Below are positions 1-7,997 of a stretch of DNA of 64,000 nt, in pieces. The stretch covers positions 1-64,000 of the forward strand of contig NZ_JAERLY010000001.1 in NCBI RefSeq assembly GCF_018256155.1, read 5' to 3'. Each line of letters starts with the position of its first letter. The stretch's first letter is position 1. This DNA is from Gluconobacter sp. Dm-62 (GTDB lineage Bacteria; Pseudomonadota; Alphaproteobacteria; Acetobacterales; Acetobacteraceae). The notes beneath the pieces were generated by a model. That model worked only from the letters and a program-made list of their open reading frames with translations. It was not told the origin of the DNA and searched no databases. The translations under genes were made by a program, and so were the position numbers.

Positions 1-218
1 GCCACCGCCGCGTCCCCGAACCCCGGCCCGACATAACCACCAAAGGCCGGATAATGCCCCGAGCCACCGCCCAGCACGACGGCAACCTTGCCACGACGGC
101 CCGGCGTGGCCCGAAGCACGCCGCCACGCACATGCCGCACGAGATCGGGATGAAGAAGGCTGAACCCCCGCAGGGCGGACGCCGCGAAAGTCGATGCGTC
201 ACCGCAGATCTTGGTCAT
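1..218 (-). CDS. Dihydroxyacetone kinase DhaK-domain protein, N-terminal part (probable erythrulose kinase)
   Basis: Partial gene running off the left edge; start ATG at 218-216. The 72 readable residues end with GGGSGHYPAFGGYVGPGFGD, the nucleotide/ketose-binding loop typical of the DhaK (Dak1) domain. These kinases phosphorylate dihydroxyacetone, and some relatives (LerK/DerK) phosphorylate L- or D-erythrulose. It is the last visible gene of the minus-strand operon containing a TIM-like isomerase, an RpiB-like isomerase and a sugar ABC transporter, 23 bp after the permease. That company makes an erythrulose kinase more likely than a glycerol-pathway dihydroxyacetone kinase. This is inference: the C-terminal domain that would contain the ATP site is outside the window. 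Confidence 0.85.
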   Translation of the reverse strand, partial: MTKICGDASTFAASALRGFSLLHPDLVRHVRGGVLRATPGRRGKVAVVLGGGSGHYPAFGGYVGPGFGDAAV

Positions 219-241
219 GGAACGTCTCCCTTTTTCAGATT

Positions 242-1264
242 TCAGACGGCATCACGGTTGAGGTAACGGCGGGCCAGCGCATCGAAGGAAATCGCCAGCA
301 CGACAATTCCTCCACTGACCACCGACTGCCAGTACGGCGAGATGCCAAACAGAACGATGATGTCTTCGATAATGCCGATGATAACGGCGCCCAGAACCGC
401 ACCAATCGGACTGCCAATGCCCCCCGTCGTCGCCACGCCACCAATAACGGCCGCGGCAATCGGCCCGAGCACCCAGGTGTCACCAATGGAAGGCTGGGCC
501 GTGCCCAGACGCGCCACCATCAGAATACCCGCCAGCGCCGAAAGGAACCCGGCCAGCGCAAACGCCCCCATCCGGATCGCATTCACCCGGATCCCCAGCA
601 TCCGCGCCGCATCAGGATTGCTGCCAATGGCATAAATGTAACGCCCGACCGGCGTGCGCAGCATGACGAACGCCACAATCGCCAGACAGACCAGCAGCAC
701 CACGAACGGCACTGGCACGCCCATAACGAGGCCACGGCCAAGGAACGTGATGTCCCGCGGCACACCCGTAATCGCGACACCCTTGGTCGCCACCAGATTG
801 GCGCCGCCATACACGCCCGCCATACCGATCGTCAGCACCAGCGAATGCAAACGAAGCTGCGTAATCAGCGCCCCGTTCAGCAACCCGCAACCCGCCCCCA
901 TCAACAGGCACAGCACCAGCGACAGCCAGGGATTCAGCCCGAGCTGCACCATCAGGATGCCGCCCACCACACCCGCAAGCCCGCCAATCGCGCCGACGGA
1001 CAGATCAAGCTCGCCCAGGATCATCAGAACGGACTGCCCGATCGTCACCAGCCCGATAAAGGCCAGCGCACGGGCAATAATCATCATGTTGAACGTCGTC
1101 AGGAAGTGCGGCGACAACGCACAGGACGCGCCGAAAATAATGACGAGCGCCGCAATCACGCCCCCCAGCGGATTTCCCGCCAGACGGGAGACAAGCGCCT
1201 TGAGCGGCGGCAGCTTCGGCGGCTGTTGCGAAGGGGCTGCCGGAACAGTGGTTTCAAGCGACAT
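242..1264 (-). CDS. Sugar ABC transporter permease (RbsC-like)
   Basis: About 340 residues, almost wholly hydrophobic, with the 8-10 membrane segments and length expected of the RbsC/BPD_transp_2 permease family. It forms the inner-membrane channel for the substrate delivered by the binding protein at 2785-3726 and powered by the ATPase at 1254-2759. I chose the ATG at 1264 (MSLETTVPAAP...), which overlaps the ATPase stop by 11 bp as expected for translational coupling; an upstream ATG at 1300 is in frame but would overlap further. The operon context (TIM-like, RpiB-like and DhaK-like genes) points to a C4 polyol or ketose such as erythritol, threitol or erythrulose. That substrate is inferred. 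Confidence 0.85.
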   Translation of the reverse strand: MSLETTVPAAPSQQPPKLPPLKALVSRLAGNPLGGVIAALVIIFGASCALSPHFLTTFNMMIIARALAFIGLVTIGQSVLMILGELDLSVGAIGGLAGVVGGILMVQLGLNPWLSLVLCLLMGAGCGLLNGALITQLRLHSLVLTIGMAGVYGGANLVATKGVAITGVPRDITFLGRGLVMGVPVPFVVLLVCLAIVAFVMLRTPVGRYIYAIGSNPDAARMLGIRVNAIRMGAFALAGFLSALAGILMVARLGTAQPSIGDTWVLGPIAAAVIGGVATTGGIGSPIGAVLGAVIIGIIEDIIVLFGISPYWQSVVSGGIVVLAISFDALARRYLNRDAV

Positions 1265-2759
1265 GACGGGTCTCCGGGGCGCCGATGATCGCGCCGACAA
1301 GTGTGTTGACGTCAGTAGTGGCCTGATCGAACGCCCCCGTGATCCGGCCAGAATACATGGTGATGATCCGCGAAGCGCAACGCTGGAGCTCGGTCATTTC
1401 GGACGAGACGAGAATGATCCCCACGCCCTCTTCCGCGAGCTGCTGCATGATGCGGTAGATCTGGAACTTCGTGCCGATATCGATGCCCTTGGTCGGCTCG
1501 TCGAAAATCAGCACACGAGGCCGCCGCGCCATCGCCCGGCCAATAATCGCCTTCTGCTGGTTCCCGCCCGACAGATGCGCGATCTTCTTGCCCGCCGAAG
1601 ACGTCCGCACATCGAACTGCCGGATCGTATCGGCCACGACCTCATTCTCACGCGCGGAGGAAATGATCCCCCCACGCTTCATGCGGTCCAGAACCGAAAG
1701 GCTGATATTCTCCCGCACACTCAGCAGCGGAAAAATCCCGTGATGCTTGCGCTCTTCGGACAGGTAAACCATCCCCAGAGCCACAGCCCGGTCGGTGCGG
1801 CCCTTCGGGATTTCCTCACCCTCAAGAAACGCATGCCCCCCCGTCGAGCGCAGATATCCAAAGATCGTCTGCATCAGCTCCGAGCGCCCGGCCCCCACAA
1901 GTCCCGCGAACCCGAGAATTTCCCCACGCCGCAGAACAAAGGACGCATCCGAGAACCCCGGCCCCGACATATCTTTAACGCTCAAGATAACGTCAGACTC
2001 AGACGCAACCACGCGCGGCTGGAACTTCTCCTCCAGCGAAACCGAACTGCCGGACATCAGCCGGATCAGATGCCCCTCCGTCATCTCCGCCATCGGATAG
2101 GTGCCCACGCTGCGACCATTGCGCAGCACCGTCACCGTATCTCCCAGCGCAAAAATCTCTTCCATCTTGTGCGACACGAACACGATCGCGCATCCCTCAT
2201 CGCGCAGCCGGAAAATGATGCGGAACAGATGCTCCGTCTCTTTGGCCGTCAGCGAAGACGTCGGCTCATCAAGGATCAGCACCTTGAATTCCTCACGACA
2301 CGCCGCCCGCGCAATCTGAAGGAGCTGCTGGTCCGGCACGCTGATCCGGTTCACAAGCTGCCCCGGCTTCGCATGAATGCCAAACCGCGCGATCAGCTCC
2401 GCGGCCGCCTTTTCCATCGCCCCGCGCGACACCGTCAGATGCCCGAACCCGGAACGGTTGAACGGCATGAACATGTTCTCGGCCACCGTCATCGGCCCGA
2501 ACAGATTCAGCTCCTGCGGCACATACGCAACCTTCTCGAACAGCGTCCGGTCATGCAGCGCATCCTGCCCTTCAATCAGGACAGTCCCCTCATCCGGCAC
2601 GACCAGCCCGGTCAGCGTCTTGATGAGCGTGGACTTGCCGGCGCCATTCTCCCCGGCGAGAATATGGATCTTCCCCGGCTCCAGCGTCAGATCAACATGA
2701 TCCAGCGCCACCACACCGGGATAGGTCTTGCGGATGCCTTCAATCTGAAGAACTGTCAT
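1254..2759 (-). CDS. Sugar ABC transporter ATPase, two ABC cassettes (RbsA-like)
   Basis: 501 residues, the normal length of the duplicated RbsA/MglA-type sugar ATPases. The N-terminal cassette has Walker A (GENGAGKST) near residue 40 and Walker B (VLILDEPTSS) near 165. The C-terminal cassette has a degenerate Walker A (GLVGAGRSE), a signature LSGGNQQK near 395 and Walker B (VLIFDEPTKG) near 420. A conserved first and weakened second P-loop is usual for the family. It couples ATP hydrolysis to uptake through the permease at 242-1264. It follows the binding-protein gene by 25 bp in the same operon. Confidence 0.92.
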   Translation of the reverse strand: MTVLQIEGIRKTYPGVVALDHVDLTLEPGKIHILAGENGAGKSTLIKTLTGLVVPDEGTVLIEGQDALHDRTLFEKVAYVPQELNLFGPMTVAENMFMPFNRSGFGHLTVSRGAMEKAAAELIARFGIHAKPGQLVNRISVPDQQLLQIARAACREEFKVLILDEPTSSLTAKETEHLFRIIFRLRDEGCAIVFVSHKMEEIFALGDTVTVLRNGRSVGTYPMAEMTEGHLIRLMSGSSVSLEEKFQPRVVASESDVILSVKDMSGPGFSDASFVLRRGEILGFAGLVGAGRSELMQTIFGYLRSTGGHAFLEGEEIPKGRTDRAVALGMVYLSEERKHHGIFPLLSVRENISLSVLDRMKRGGIISSARENEVVADTIRQFDVRTSSAGKKIAHLSGGNQQKAIIGRAMARRPRVLIFDEPTKGIDIGTKFQIYRIMQQLAEEGVGIILVSSEMTELQRCASRIITMYSGRITGAFDQATTDVNTLVGAIIGAPETRHVA

Positions 2760-2784
2760 GACCGTTACTCCCTCTCCTGCCGCG

Positions 2785-3726
2785 TCAGAGGCTCTTGGCC
2801 GTCAGAAGGTCAATTCCGGTATCGATATATTTGGGCGTCTTCTGCCCCATCGCCCGCTGCCAGGCCGACACGACCGCCCAGTATCCCTGCATTTCCGGCC
2901 GGCTCGACGCAGAGGACTCAGCAACGCCCTCCTTGATGAGCTGGATCATGTCATTGAGGTTATCGAGCCCCACTTCCTTCACCTTGCCCGTCTTGCCGCT
3001 CTCACGGATCGCCTGCCCCACGCCCACCGGCCCGGACGCATCACACTCAACCCACCCGACCAGATCCGGATGTGCCTGCATGATGGCGGACGCCTGCTTC
3101 TGCGCGGTCTCGATGCTGTCATTATCCACACCGGTCGCCACGACCTTCATGTCCGGATATTTCGCAAAGACCTTCTTCTCGCATTCGGCCCGCAGCGTAT
3201 GGTTCGGCGCCGTCGGCACCCCCATCATGATCGCCACTTCGCCCTTCCTGCCCACAAGGTTCGCCAGCCGCTCGGCCGCCATCGTCCCCTGCTCGCAGAA
3301 ATCCGCACCCACGGCCGTGATGTCCATGCCTTCAGGCGGCAGGGAATCAAACACCGTCATGGGGATCTTCTCGTCCACGGCTTCGTCCATGGTCGCGCGA
3401 TTGCCTTTCTCGTCCAGAAGATCGAGGATCAGCCCGTCAGGATGCGTCGCGATGGCGCGCTCGATAATGTCGTTCTGCGACGACACATCCGCCGTCTGCG
3501 GCGCACGGTATTCAATCTCAACCTTCCGCCCCGTCGTCTGCGTGATCATCGCCGCAGCCGCCTGCGCCCCGTTATTCGCCTTGTCGAACCACGGATGCAC
3601 CGTCTTGGGAATCAGCACGAACCGCAAAGGTGCGCCGGTATCCGCAGCCTGGGCCTGACCCGCTGCCAGCGGCGCCAGAAAGGGCGCAGCCGTCAGCATT
3701 GCGGCAAAAGCAAATGCCGTTTTCAT
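2785..3726 (-). CDS. Periplasmic sugar-binding protein of ABC transporter (RbsB/TorT-like fold)
   Basis: 313 residues beginning with a Sec signal peptide (MKTAFAFAAMLTAAPFLAPL, cleavage near AQA-AD). The mature part looks like a type I periplasmic binding protein (Peripla_BP_4): early I-P-K-T-V-H-P-W-F substrate region, DGLILDLLDEKGN, and a C-terminal VKEVGLDNL strand. It captures the substrate for the ATPase and permease just downstream. The family binds pentoses, hexoses and polyols; the neighbouring C4-type enzymes suggest a tetritol or tetrulose. The gene lies 54 bp after the RpiB-like gene in the same operon. Confidence 0.85.
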   Translation of the reverse strand: MKTAFAFAAMLTAAPFLAPLAAGQAQAADTGAPLRFVLIPKTVHPWFDKANNGAQAAAAMITQTTGRKVEIEYRAPQTADVSSQNDIIERAIATHPDGLILDLLDEKGNRATMDEAVDEKIPMTVFDSLPPEGMDITAVGADFCEQGTMAAERLANLVGRKGEVAIMMGVPTAPNHTLRAECEKKVFAKYPDMKVVATGVDNDSIETAQKQASAIMQAHPDLVGWVECDASGPVGVGQAIRESGKTGKVKEVGLDNLNDMIQLIKEGVAESSASSRPEMQGYWAVVSAWQRAMGQKTPKYIDTGIDLLTAKSL

Positions 3727-3780
3727 AAGTGTCTTCTTTCAAAGAACCAGCCGGATCAGCTCCGGACGGAAAGTTTTACT

Positions 3781-4263
3781 TCAGCAACTTGCGCCGACAG
3801 GACTCTGCTGGCGGTATTTCTTTCCCAGCGCATCAATGCCCGCGACATTCTTCGCCGACGCACTGCGCGGATCAAACGTGCAGGCCAGCCAGGCCTCCAC
3901 AATGGATTTCGCAACCTCCGGCCCAATGACCCGCGATCCCATCGTGATGATATGCGCATTATTCGACAGCGCCGCCCGCTCCGCGGAATACGTATCGTGG
4001 GTGAGCGCCGCCCGGATGCCGGGAATTTTATTGGCGGAAATGCACACGCCAATCCCCGTCCCACAGCACAGAATGCCCCGGTCGAACTCCCCATGCAGAA
4101 CCGCCAGCGCCACGCGCTCACTCAGTTCGGAATACAGCTCGCCCCGCTCGTGCTCGGGATGGGACATGTCAACGACGACATGCCGCCCCAGTGTCGAGAG
4201 ATGCTGAACCAGAAGCCGCGCCAGACCTTCCCCGGCACTGTCTCCACCAATCGCAATACGCAT
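3781..4263 (-). CDS. RpiB-family isomerase, probable D-erythrulose-4-phosphate isomerase (DerI/EryI-like)
   Basis: 160 residues, full length for RpiB/LacAB isomerases. The active-site segment [15 protein letters not shown] puts the catalytic Cys at about position 66, as in E. coli RpiB, followed by [16 protein letters not shown] and [14 protein letters not shown]. In classical metabolism RpiB converts ribose-5-P and ribulose-5-P. In erythritol/threitol pathways a paralogue (DerI, or Brucella EryI) converts D-erythrulose-4-P to D-erythrose-4-P. Pairing with a TIM-like gene immediately upstream and a DhaK-type kinase in the same operon strongly suggests the tetrulose role. It could still act as a ribose-5-P isomerase. 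Confidence 0.82.
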   Translation of the reverse strand: MRIAIGGDSAGEGLARLLVQHLSTLGRHVVVDMSHPEHERGELYSELSERVALAVLHGEFDRGILCCGTGIGVCISANKIPGIRAALTHDTYSAERAALSNNAHIITMGSRVIGPEVAKSIVEAWLACTFDPRSASAKNVAGIDALGKKYRQQSPVGASC

Positions 4264-4344
4264 GACCGTTCTCCGTTTCCATAACGTTCAGTCAAACTGT
4301 TCCGACATCGGAACAGGCTACGTGACACCCTCTCCGGGTCGCCC

Positions 4345-5172
4345 TCAGGCCGCGGCCTTGCGGGACACCAGGCCACCCACGCTGTCCACCAGCTTCATGA
4401 AATCCGCAGGATCCCAGGCGGCCCGCCCGACAAACACACCATCCACATCCGGCAACGCGACGTAATCACGGATATTCGCCTGCGAAACACTGCCGCCATA
4501 AAGCAGCGGTATGCGCACACCACCCTCACCCGCCAGCTCCCGCACCACACCCCGCAGCCGGGTATGAATGCCGGAAACAAACCCCGCCTCGGCCGGACGC
4601 CCCGCCGATCCGATGGCCCAGACCGGCTCATACGCAATCAGCACCTGCCCCAGATCCTTCTGGGACACGCCATGCAGCGCAATTTTCACCTGCCGCGCCA
4701 GCGTCTCCTGCGAAACACCAAACTCGAATTCATCAGACGTATCCCCAATGCAGATCAGCGGACGCAGACCATGCCGCAGCGCCGCATGAACCTTCCTGTT
4801 CACCGTCCAGTCCGTCTCGCCAAAATACTGCCGGCGCTCCGAATGCCCGATCTCCACAATGGAGGCCCCACATTCCGCAATCATCGGTGCGGAAACCTCC
4901 CCGGTCCAGGCGCCGCTGTCCTCCCAGTGCATGTTCTGCGCACCCACCAGAAGCGCACCGTCCTCCAGCACCGAGCACACATCCCGCAGGGACGTGAACG
5001 GCGGAATCACAAACGACCGCACCCCCTCAGGCGGCTGAAAAGCCTCAAGCGCCCGCGCCGCAGCAATCGCCTCGGCCGGCCCCTTGTTCATCTTCCAGCT
5101 CGTCCCGATCCAGACGCTCTTCTGATCCACAACCGCCCTCCCGAAAGACTGCCCAACTGGCTGAATGCTCAT
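4345..5172 (-). CDS. Triose-phosphate isomerase-like protein, probable L-erythrulose-1-phosphate isomerase (LerI/EryH-like)
   Basis: About 275 residues from the ATG at 5172, which has a GGGAG Shine-Dalgarno seven bases upstream; an in-frame ATG at 5247 would give 25 extra residues without family support. TIM-barrel signatures are present: WKMNK with the catalytic Lys near 27, VEIGHSERR carrying the catalytic His, AYEPVWAIG carrying the catalytic Glu, and LLYGGSVS phosphate loop. The residue before WKMN is Ser where classical TIM has Asn, and an early insertion is present, as in TIM paralogues used for L-erythrulose-1-P. First gene of the operon; a perfect palindrome lies 34 bp before the start. 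Confidence 0.82.
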   Translation of the reverse strand: MSIQPVGQSFGRAVVDQKSVWIGTSWKMNKGPAEAIAAARALEAFQPPEGVRSFVIPPFTSLRDVCSVLEDGALLVGAQNMHWEDSGAWTGEVSAPMIAECGASIVEIGHSERRQYFGETDWTVNRKVHAALRHGLRPLICIGDTSDEFEFGVSQETLARQVKIALHGVSQKDLGQVLIAYEPVWAIGSAGRPAEAGFVSGIHTRLRGVVRELAGEGGVRIPLLYGGSVSQANIRDYVALPDVDGVFVGRAAWDPADFMKLVDSVGGLVSRKAAA

Positions 5173-5205
5173 GCCACTTCTCCCAACCCCTGACACCCGA
5201 ATCAC

Positions 5206-5217
5206 TTTAGCGCTAAA
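5206..5217. promoter_or_regulatory. Palindromic LacI-type operator candidate TTTAGCGCTAAA
   Basis: A perfect 12-bp palindrome with a central CG, the usual form of LacI/GalR-family operators, placed 34 bp before the TIM-like start codon in the gap between two operons. The AT-rich stretch just upstream (about 5219-5260, with AACAT-ATTTA-ATGTT) is suitable for a promoter. The LacI-family gene at about 12448-13515 is the obvious candidate regulator. Binding is inferred. Confidence 0.5.
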
Positions 5218-5291
5218 CCATAACATATTTAATGTTATTAAAGACAATAATAACGATATGAACCGAAGGTTCCAAACCCCTCACACAAACG

Positions 5292-6284
5292 TCACGCCGC
5301 CCGCTCCAACAGGACAGTTTCCGTCACCACACTGTCCACCTCCACCCCCCGCCCGGCGATCAGACCGCGCTTGCCCATTTTCTCGTGATAGAGATGGGTC
5401 GCTTCCATGGGCGACAGGGCGCCATCCGTGACGCTGCGCATGGCTTCAATCAGCAGGACAGGGTCATCCGCATCCACGATTTTGCGACCGAACAGGGCAG
5501 CGCGGGCGCCACAGCACTGGGCCTGATGGAGGAGTTCCAGACAGTCGCGGGTCGTGCCGCTCCCGCCCCCCATGATGCCGACGATTACCGACGGGTCGAA
5601 CTCGCAGAGCTCCGTCAGTGCTTCCGCGCCATTAAACGGAACCTTGAGGAAAACCGGCCGCTCTGCGCGTCTCAGTCCTGCCAGACAACGGACGATCATG
5701 TCGTTGAGGAAGAAGCCGTGATCCGCGCGGGAAATCCGTCCTTCATTAGGATTGAAAACTTCCAGAAAATACGAAAAACGCCGCTCTGCCGCTTCTTCGC
5801 GAAAGCGGGCGAATTCCTCAAGCGCGAAGCTGTCCTGTTCGGCATCCCCATTGAACGTCATGGAATACAGACCGAGGTTGGTCTGTGCTTTCCTCAGGGA
5901 GGCCGAACGGAAAGGAACAGATTTCTGCGTCTGGTAGCTGCCTCCGCGGCCCCGCCACAGATCGGTCGTGTCATTGGCGCGGATTGCTGACTGGATGCGT
6001 GTGCCGGCAAAGGCATCGTCCTCAATCAGAGTTTCCAGGATCGAAGCCGAAGTCAGCATAATGTCCACGATATCCTGATCGAGGATCGTTTTGATCACAT
6101 CCACATAGTCACGCCGGGTCCGAAAGCGGGATCGGCCCTCATGCAGCGGGGACGGATGACGATGCAGGCCTGTGGCGCTGATCCCGGCCGCCATGTCGGA
6201 ATCCTTGGCATCCGCAAGGATGAAATCGGTCCGGCTGTCCTGACCGGAGACCATGCGGGCAATCTTTTCTTCATAACGGTTCAT
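5292..6284 (-). CDS. Class I aldolase-like protein (LacD/DeoC-like), probable ketose-phosphate aldolase
   Basis: 330 residues. I do not recognise a named orthologue. The pattern suggests a class I (Schiff-base) aldolase TIM barrel: an early strand TDFILADAKDSDMA, a central FLKVPFNGAEAL with a Lys in the place of the Schiff-base strand, then VIVGIMGGGSGTTRDCLEL and a closing AALFGRKI strand resembling the phosphate-binding loops of LacD/FbaB/LsrF. It follows the FAD dehydrogenase gene by 3 bp, so it is co-transcribed with the polyol kinase and dehydrogenase. A reasonable reading is cleavage of the ketose phosphate made by those two enzymes into dihydroxyacetone phosphate and an aldehyde; an isomerase role is not excluded. 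Confidence 0.55.
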   Translation of the reverse strand: MNRYEEKIARMVSGQDSRTDFILADAKDSDMAAGISATGLHRHPSPLHEGRSRFRTRRDYVDVIKTILDQDIVDIMLTSASILETLIEDDAFAGTRIQSAIRANDTTDLWRGRGGSYQTQKSVPFRSASLRKAQTNLGLYSMTFNGDAEQDSFALEEFARFREEAAERRFSYFLEVFNPNEGRISRADHGFFLNDMIVRCLAGLRRAERPVFLKVPFNGAEALTELCEFDPSVIVGIMGGGSGTTRDCLELLHQAQCCGARAALFGRKIVDADDPVLLIEAMRSVTDGALSPMEATHLYHEKMGKRGLIAGRGVEVDSVVTETVLLERAA

Positions 6285-6287
6285 GGC

Positions 6288-7997
6288 TTATGCCCTCAGG
6301 GCTGTGTGTGAAAATGATGCGGCGGGCAGTTCACCCTTCAGCTGGTGACGCTCCTGCCCCTCCTTCCAGGTCAGCAGGCACTGCTCTTCCGTCTCCTGCG
6401 CACTCCAGCTGAGCGCTTCCCCGACAATGCTTCCGGCTTCGCGCACGACGTCCGGCGTCAGAAGGCCACTCAGGGCAATCGGTGTGCGGCGGAACAGAAC
6501 GTCCGACAGCGTCCGCACCAGCTCATCGGTGGCGATGAATGCCAGTTCGCGACGCGTGTAGGAGGGCAGGCTGCGCAGTGGCGCATCCGGCTCTTCCTGA
6601 CAGAAAACCGCAAATGCCCGTGCACGGGAGCCATAGCGTTCCAGCAGCAGAGCCGCACGGGTTCTTGGCAGACCATGCGTGACAAAAAACTCGTCCAGAT
6701 AGGCGGAATATCGTTCAGGCGCAGGATAATCGCGTCCGCCGCCGATAGGAAATTCCTTTGTGGACAGGTGCCTTTGCACATTCAGCATATCCAGCACCCT
6801 GTCTGCCGTTTCTTCAGCAAGGCCCCGGAACGTCGTCCATTTCCCACCGACCAGCGACAGGAGCGGTATGCCGTCCAGATCGTCTTCCTGGATGATATGA
6901 TCGCGACTGATGGCGCCCGGATCAGCCGCGTCGGTTGCAGGAAGGGGCCGCACGCCGCTGTAGCGGTAAATCACATCTTCCGTGCCGAACCGGAATCCCG
7001 GAAACAGGCCGCCGAGCATCCGCAGCATGTAATCCTGTTCTTCATCCGTGCAGACGGCACTGTCAGGATCTTCAATCCGCAGATCCGTCGAGCCCACGAG
7101 CACATGATTATAAAACGGGTAGGCCAGGCAGATGCGTCCATCCGGTGTTCCGAAATACATCATGCGGCCACGCAGTTCCCGCAAAAGCCCTTCATGGCGC
7201 AGTAGAAGATGGCTGCCCTTTGTCCCGCCGATATAGCGGGTCGGGCGGCCCAGAACGGTGTTGATCCGGTCGATCCATGCGCCCCCGGCGTTGACGACGA
7301 TCCGCGGGCGGACATGGCGCGTCTCGCCGCTTCGTTCATCCCGAAGGGCCAGAACGCCATCCTTAAAGGACAGCGGCACCGTATAGGTCGAGACTGCGCA
7401 ATCCGTCCCGACATCAAGCCCATCGCGCGCGCATTCATAACCGAGGCGCTCGGGCTGGGTGATGGCGGCATCGTAATACTGTGCCGTTGCCATCACATCC
7501 GCCGCCATATGCGGCCACTCCTCCCGTGTCCTGCGTTTCAGGAACAGGCTGTGACGGGGCATCACACGGGCACGCCGCCCGAGGAAATCGTATATCTGGA
7601 GACCGGCCTCCAGAACGAGTGCGCCCCGATCGGTCATTTTGCCACCCAGCCCCAGAAACTTCCGGAAAGAGGGTATAATTCCCCCGAACCAGGAGCGGAT
7701 CGGCAGGACGGTCGGAAGCGGCTTCACCACATGGGGCGCATTGCGCAGCAGCAGGTTCCGCTCCAGCGTGGACTGCGCCACAAGCCGGAATTCGCCGGTT
7801 TCAAGATATTTGATGCCACCATGGATCAGACGCGATGGTGCGGATGATGCGCCGGAGCAGAAGTCGTTTCGGTCCACCAGAAGAACGCGCAGGCCCTGCA
7901 GGGTCAGTTCCCGGAAGAGGCCTGCCCCGTTAATCCCGGCCCCGATGATTGCGACATCAAACGTGGCATTTTGCGGTATTGCATTAAGCCCCTTCAT
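6288..7997 (-). CDS. FAD-dependent polyol-phosphate dehydrogenase (GlpD/EryB family)
   Basis: 569 residues. The N-terminal FAD dinucleotide motif is DVAIIGAGINGAGLFREL, followed by the GlpD-type segments SSAPSRLIHGGIKYLE, GTKGSHLLL, LVGSTDL and LVGGKWTTFR. These enzymes oxidise a polyol phosphate at the membrane and pass electrons to quinone. EryB of erythritol pathways is in this family, and so is GlpD. It overlaps the preceding kinase gene by 4 bp, so the kinase product is almost certainly its substrate. Because the next gene is aldolase-like and not glpK/glpF, a tetritol or pentitol phosphate seems more likely than glycerol-3-phosphate. The C-terminal helical domain is somewhat longer than in E. 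coli GlpD (501 residues). Confidence 0.8.
   Translation of the reverse strand: MKGLNAIPQNATFDVAIIGAGINGAGLFRELTLQGLRVLLVDRNDFCSGASSAPSRLIHGGIKYLETGEFRLVAQSTLERNLLLRNAPHVVKPLPTVLPIRSWFGGIIPSFRKFLGLGGKMTDRGALVLEAGLQIYDFLGRRARVMPRHSLFLKRRTREEWPHMAADVMATAQYYDAAITQPERLGYECARDGLDVGTDCAVSTYTVPLSFKDGVLALRDERSGETRHVRPRIVVNAGGAWIDRINTVLGRPTRYIGGTKGSHLLLRHEGLLRELRGRMMYFGTPDGRICLAYPFYNHVLVGSTDLRIEDPDSAVCTDEEQDYMLRMLGGLFPGFRFGTEDVIYRYSGVRPLPATDAADPGAISRDHIIQEDDLDGIPLLSLVGGKWTTFRGLAEETADRVLDMLNVQRHLSTKEFPIGGGRDYPAPERYSAYLDEFFVTHGLPRTRAALLLERYGSRARAFAVFCQEEPDAPLRSLPSYTRRELAFIATDELVRTLSDVLFRRTPIALSGLLTPDVVREAGSIVGEALSWSAQETEEQCLLTWKEGQERHQLKGELPAASFSHTALRA

Noticed and set aside
194-1288. Long plus-strand open frame opposite the ABC permease, rich in Arg/His/Gln
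   Set aside because: Antisense shadow of a high-G+C membrane protein gene; composition is abnormal and no motif or ribosome site supports it.
654-4284. Very long plus-strand frames (760 and 508 residues) opposite the ABC transporter genes
   Set aside because: Both lie wholly antisense to clear family proteins and read as Arg/His/Pro-rich nonsense; they come from codon bias on the other strand.
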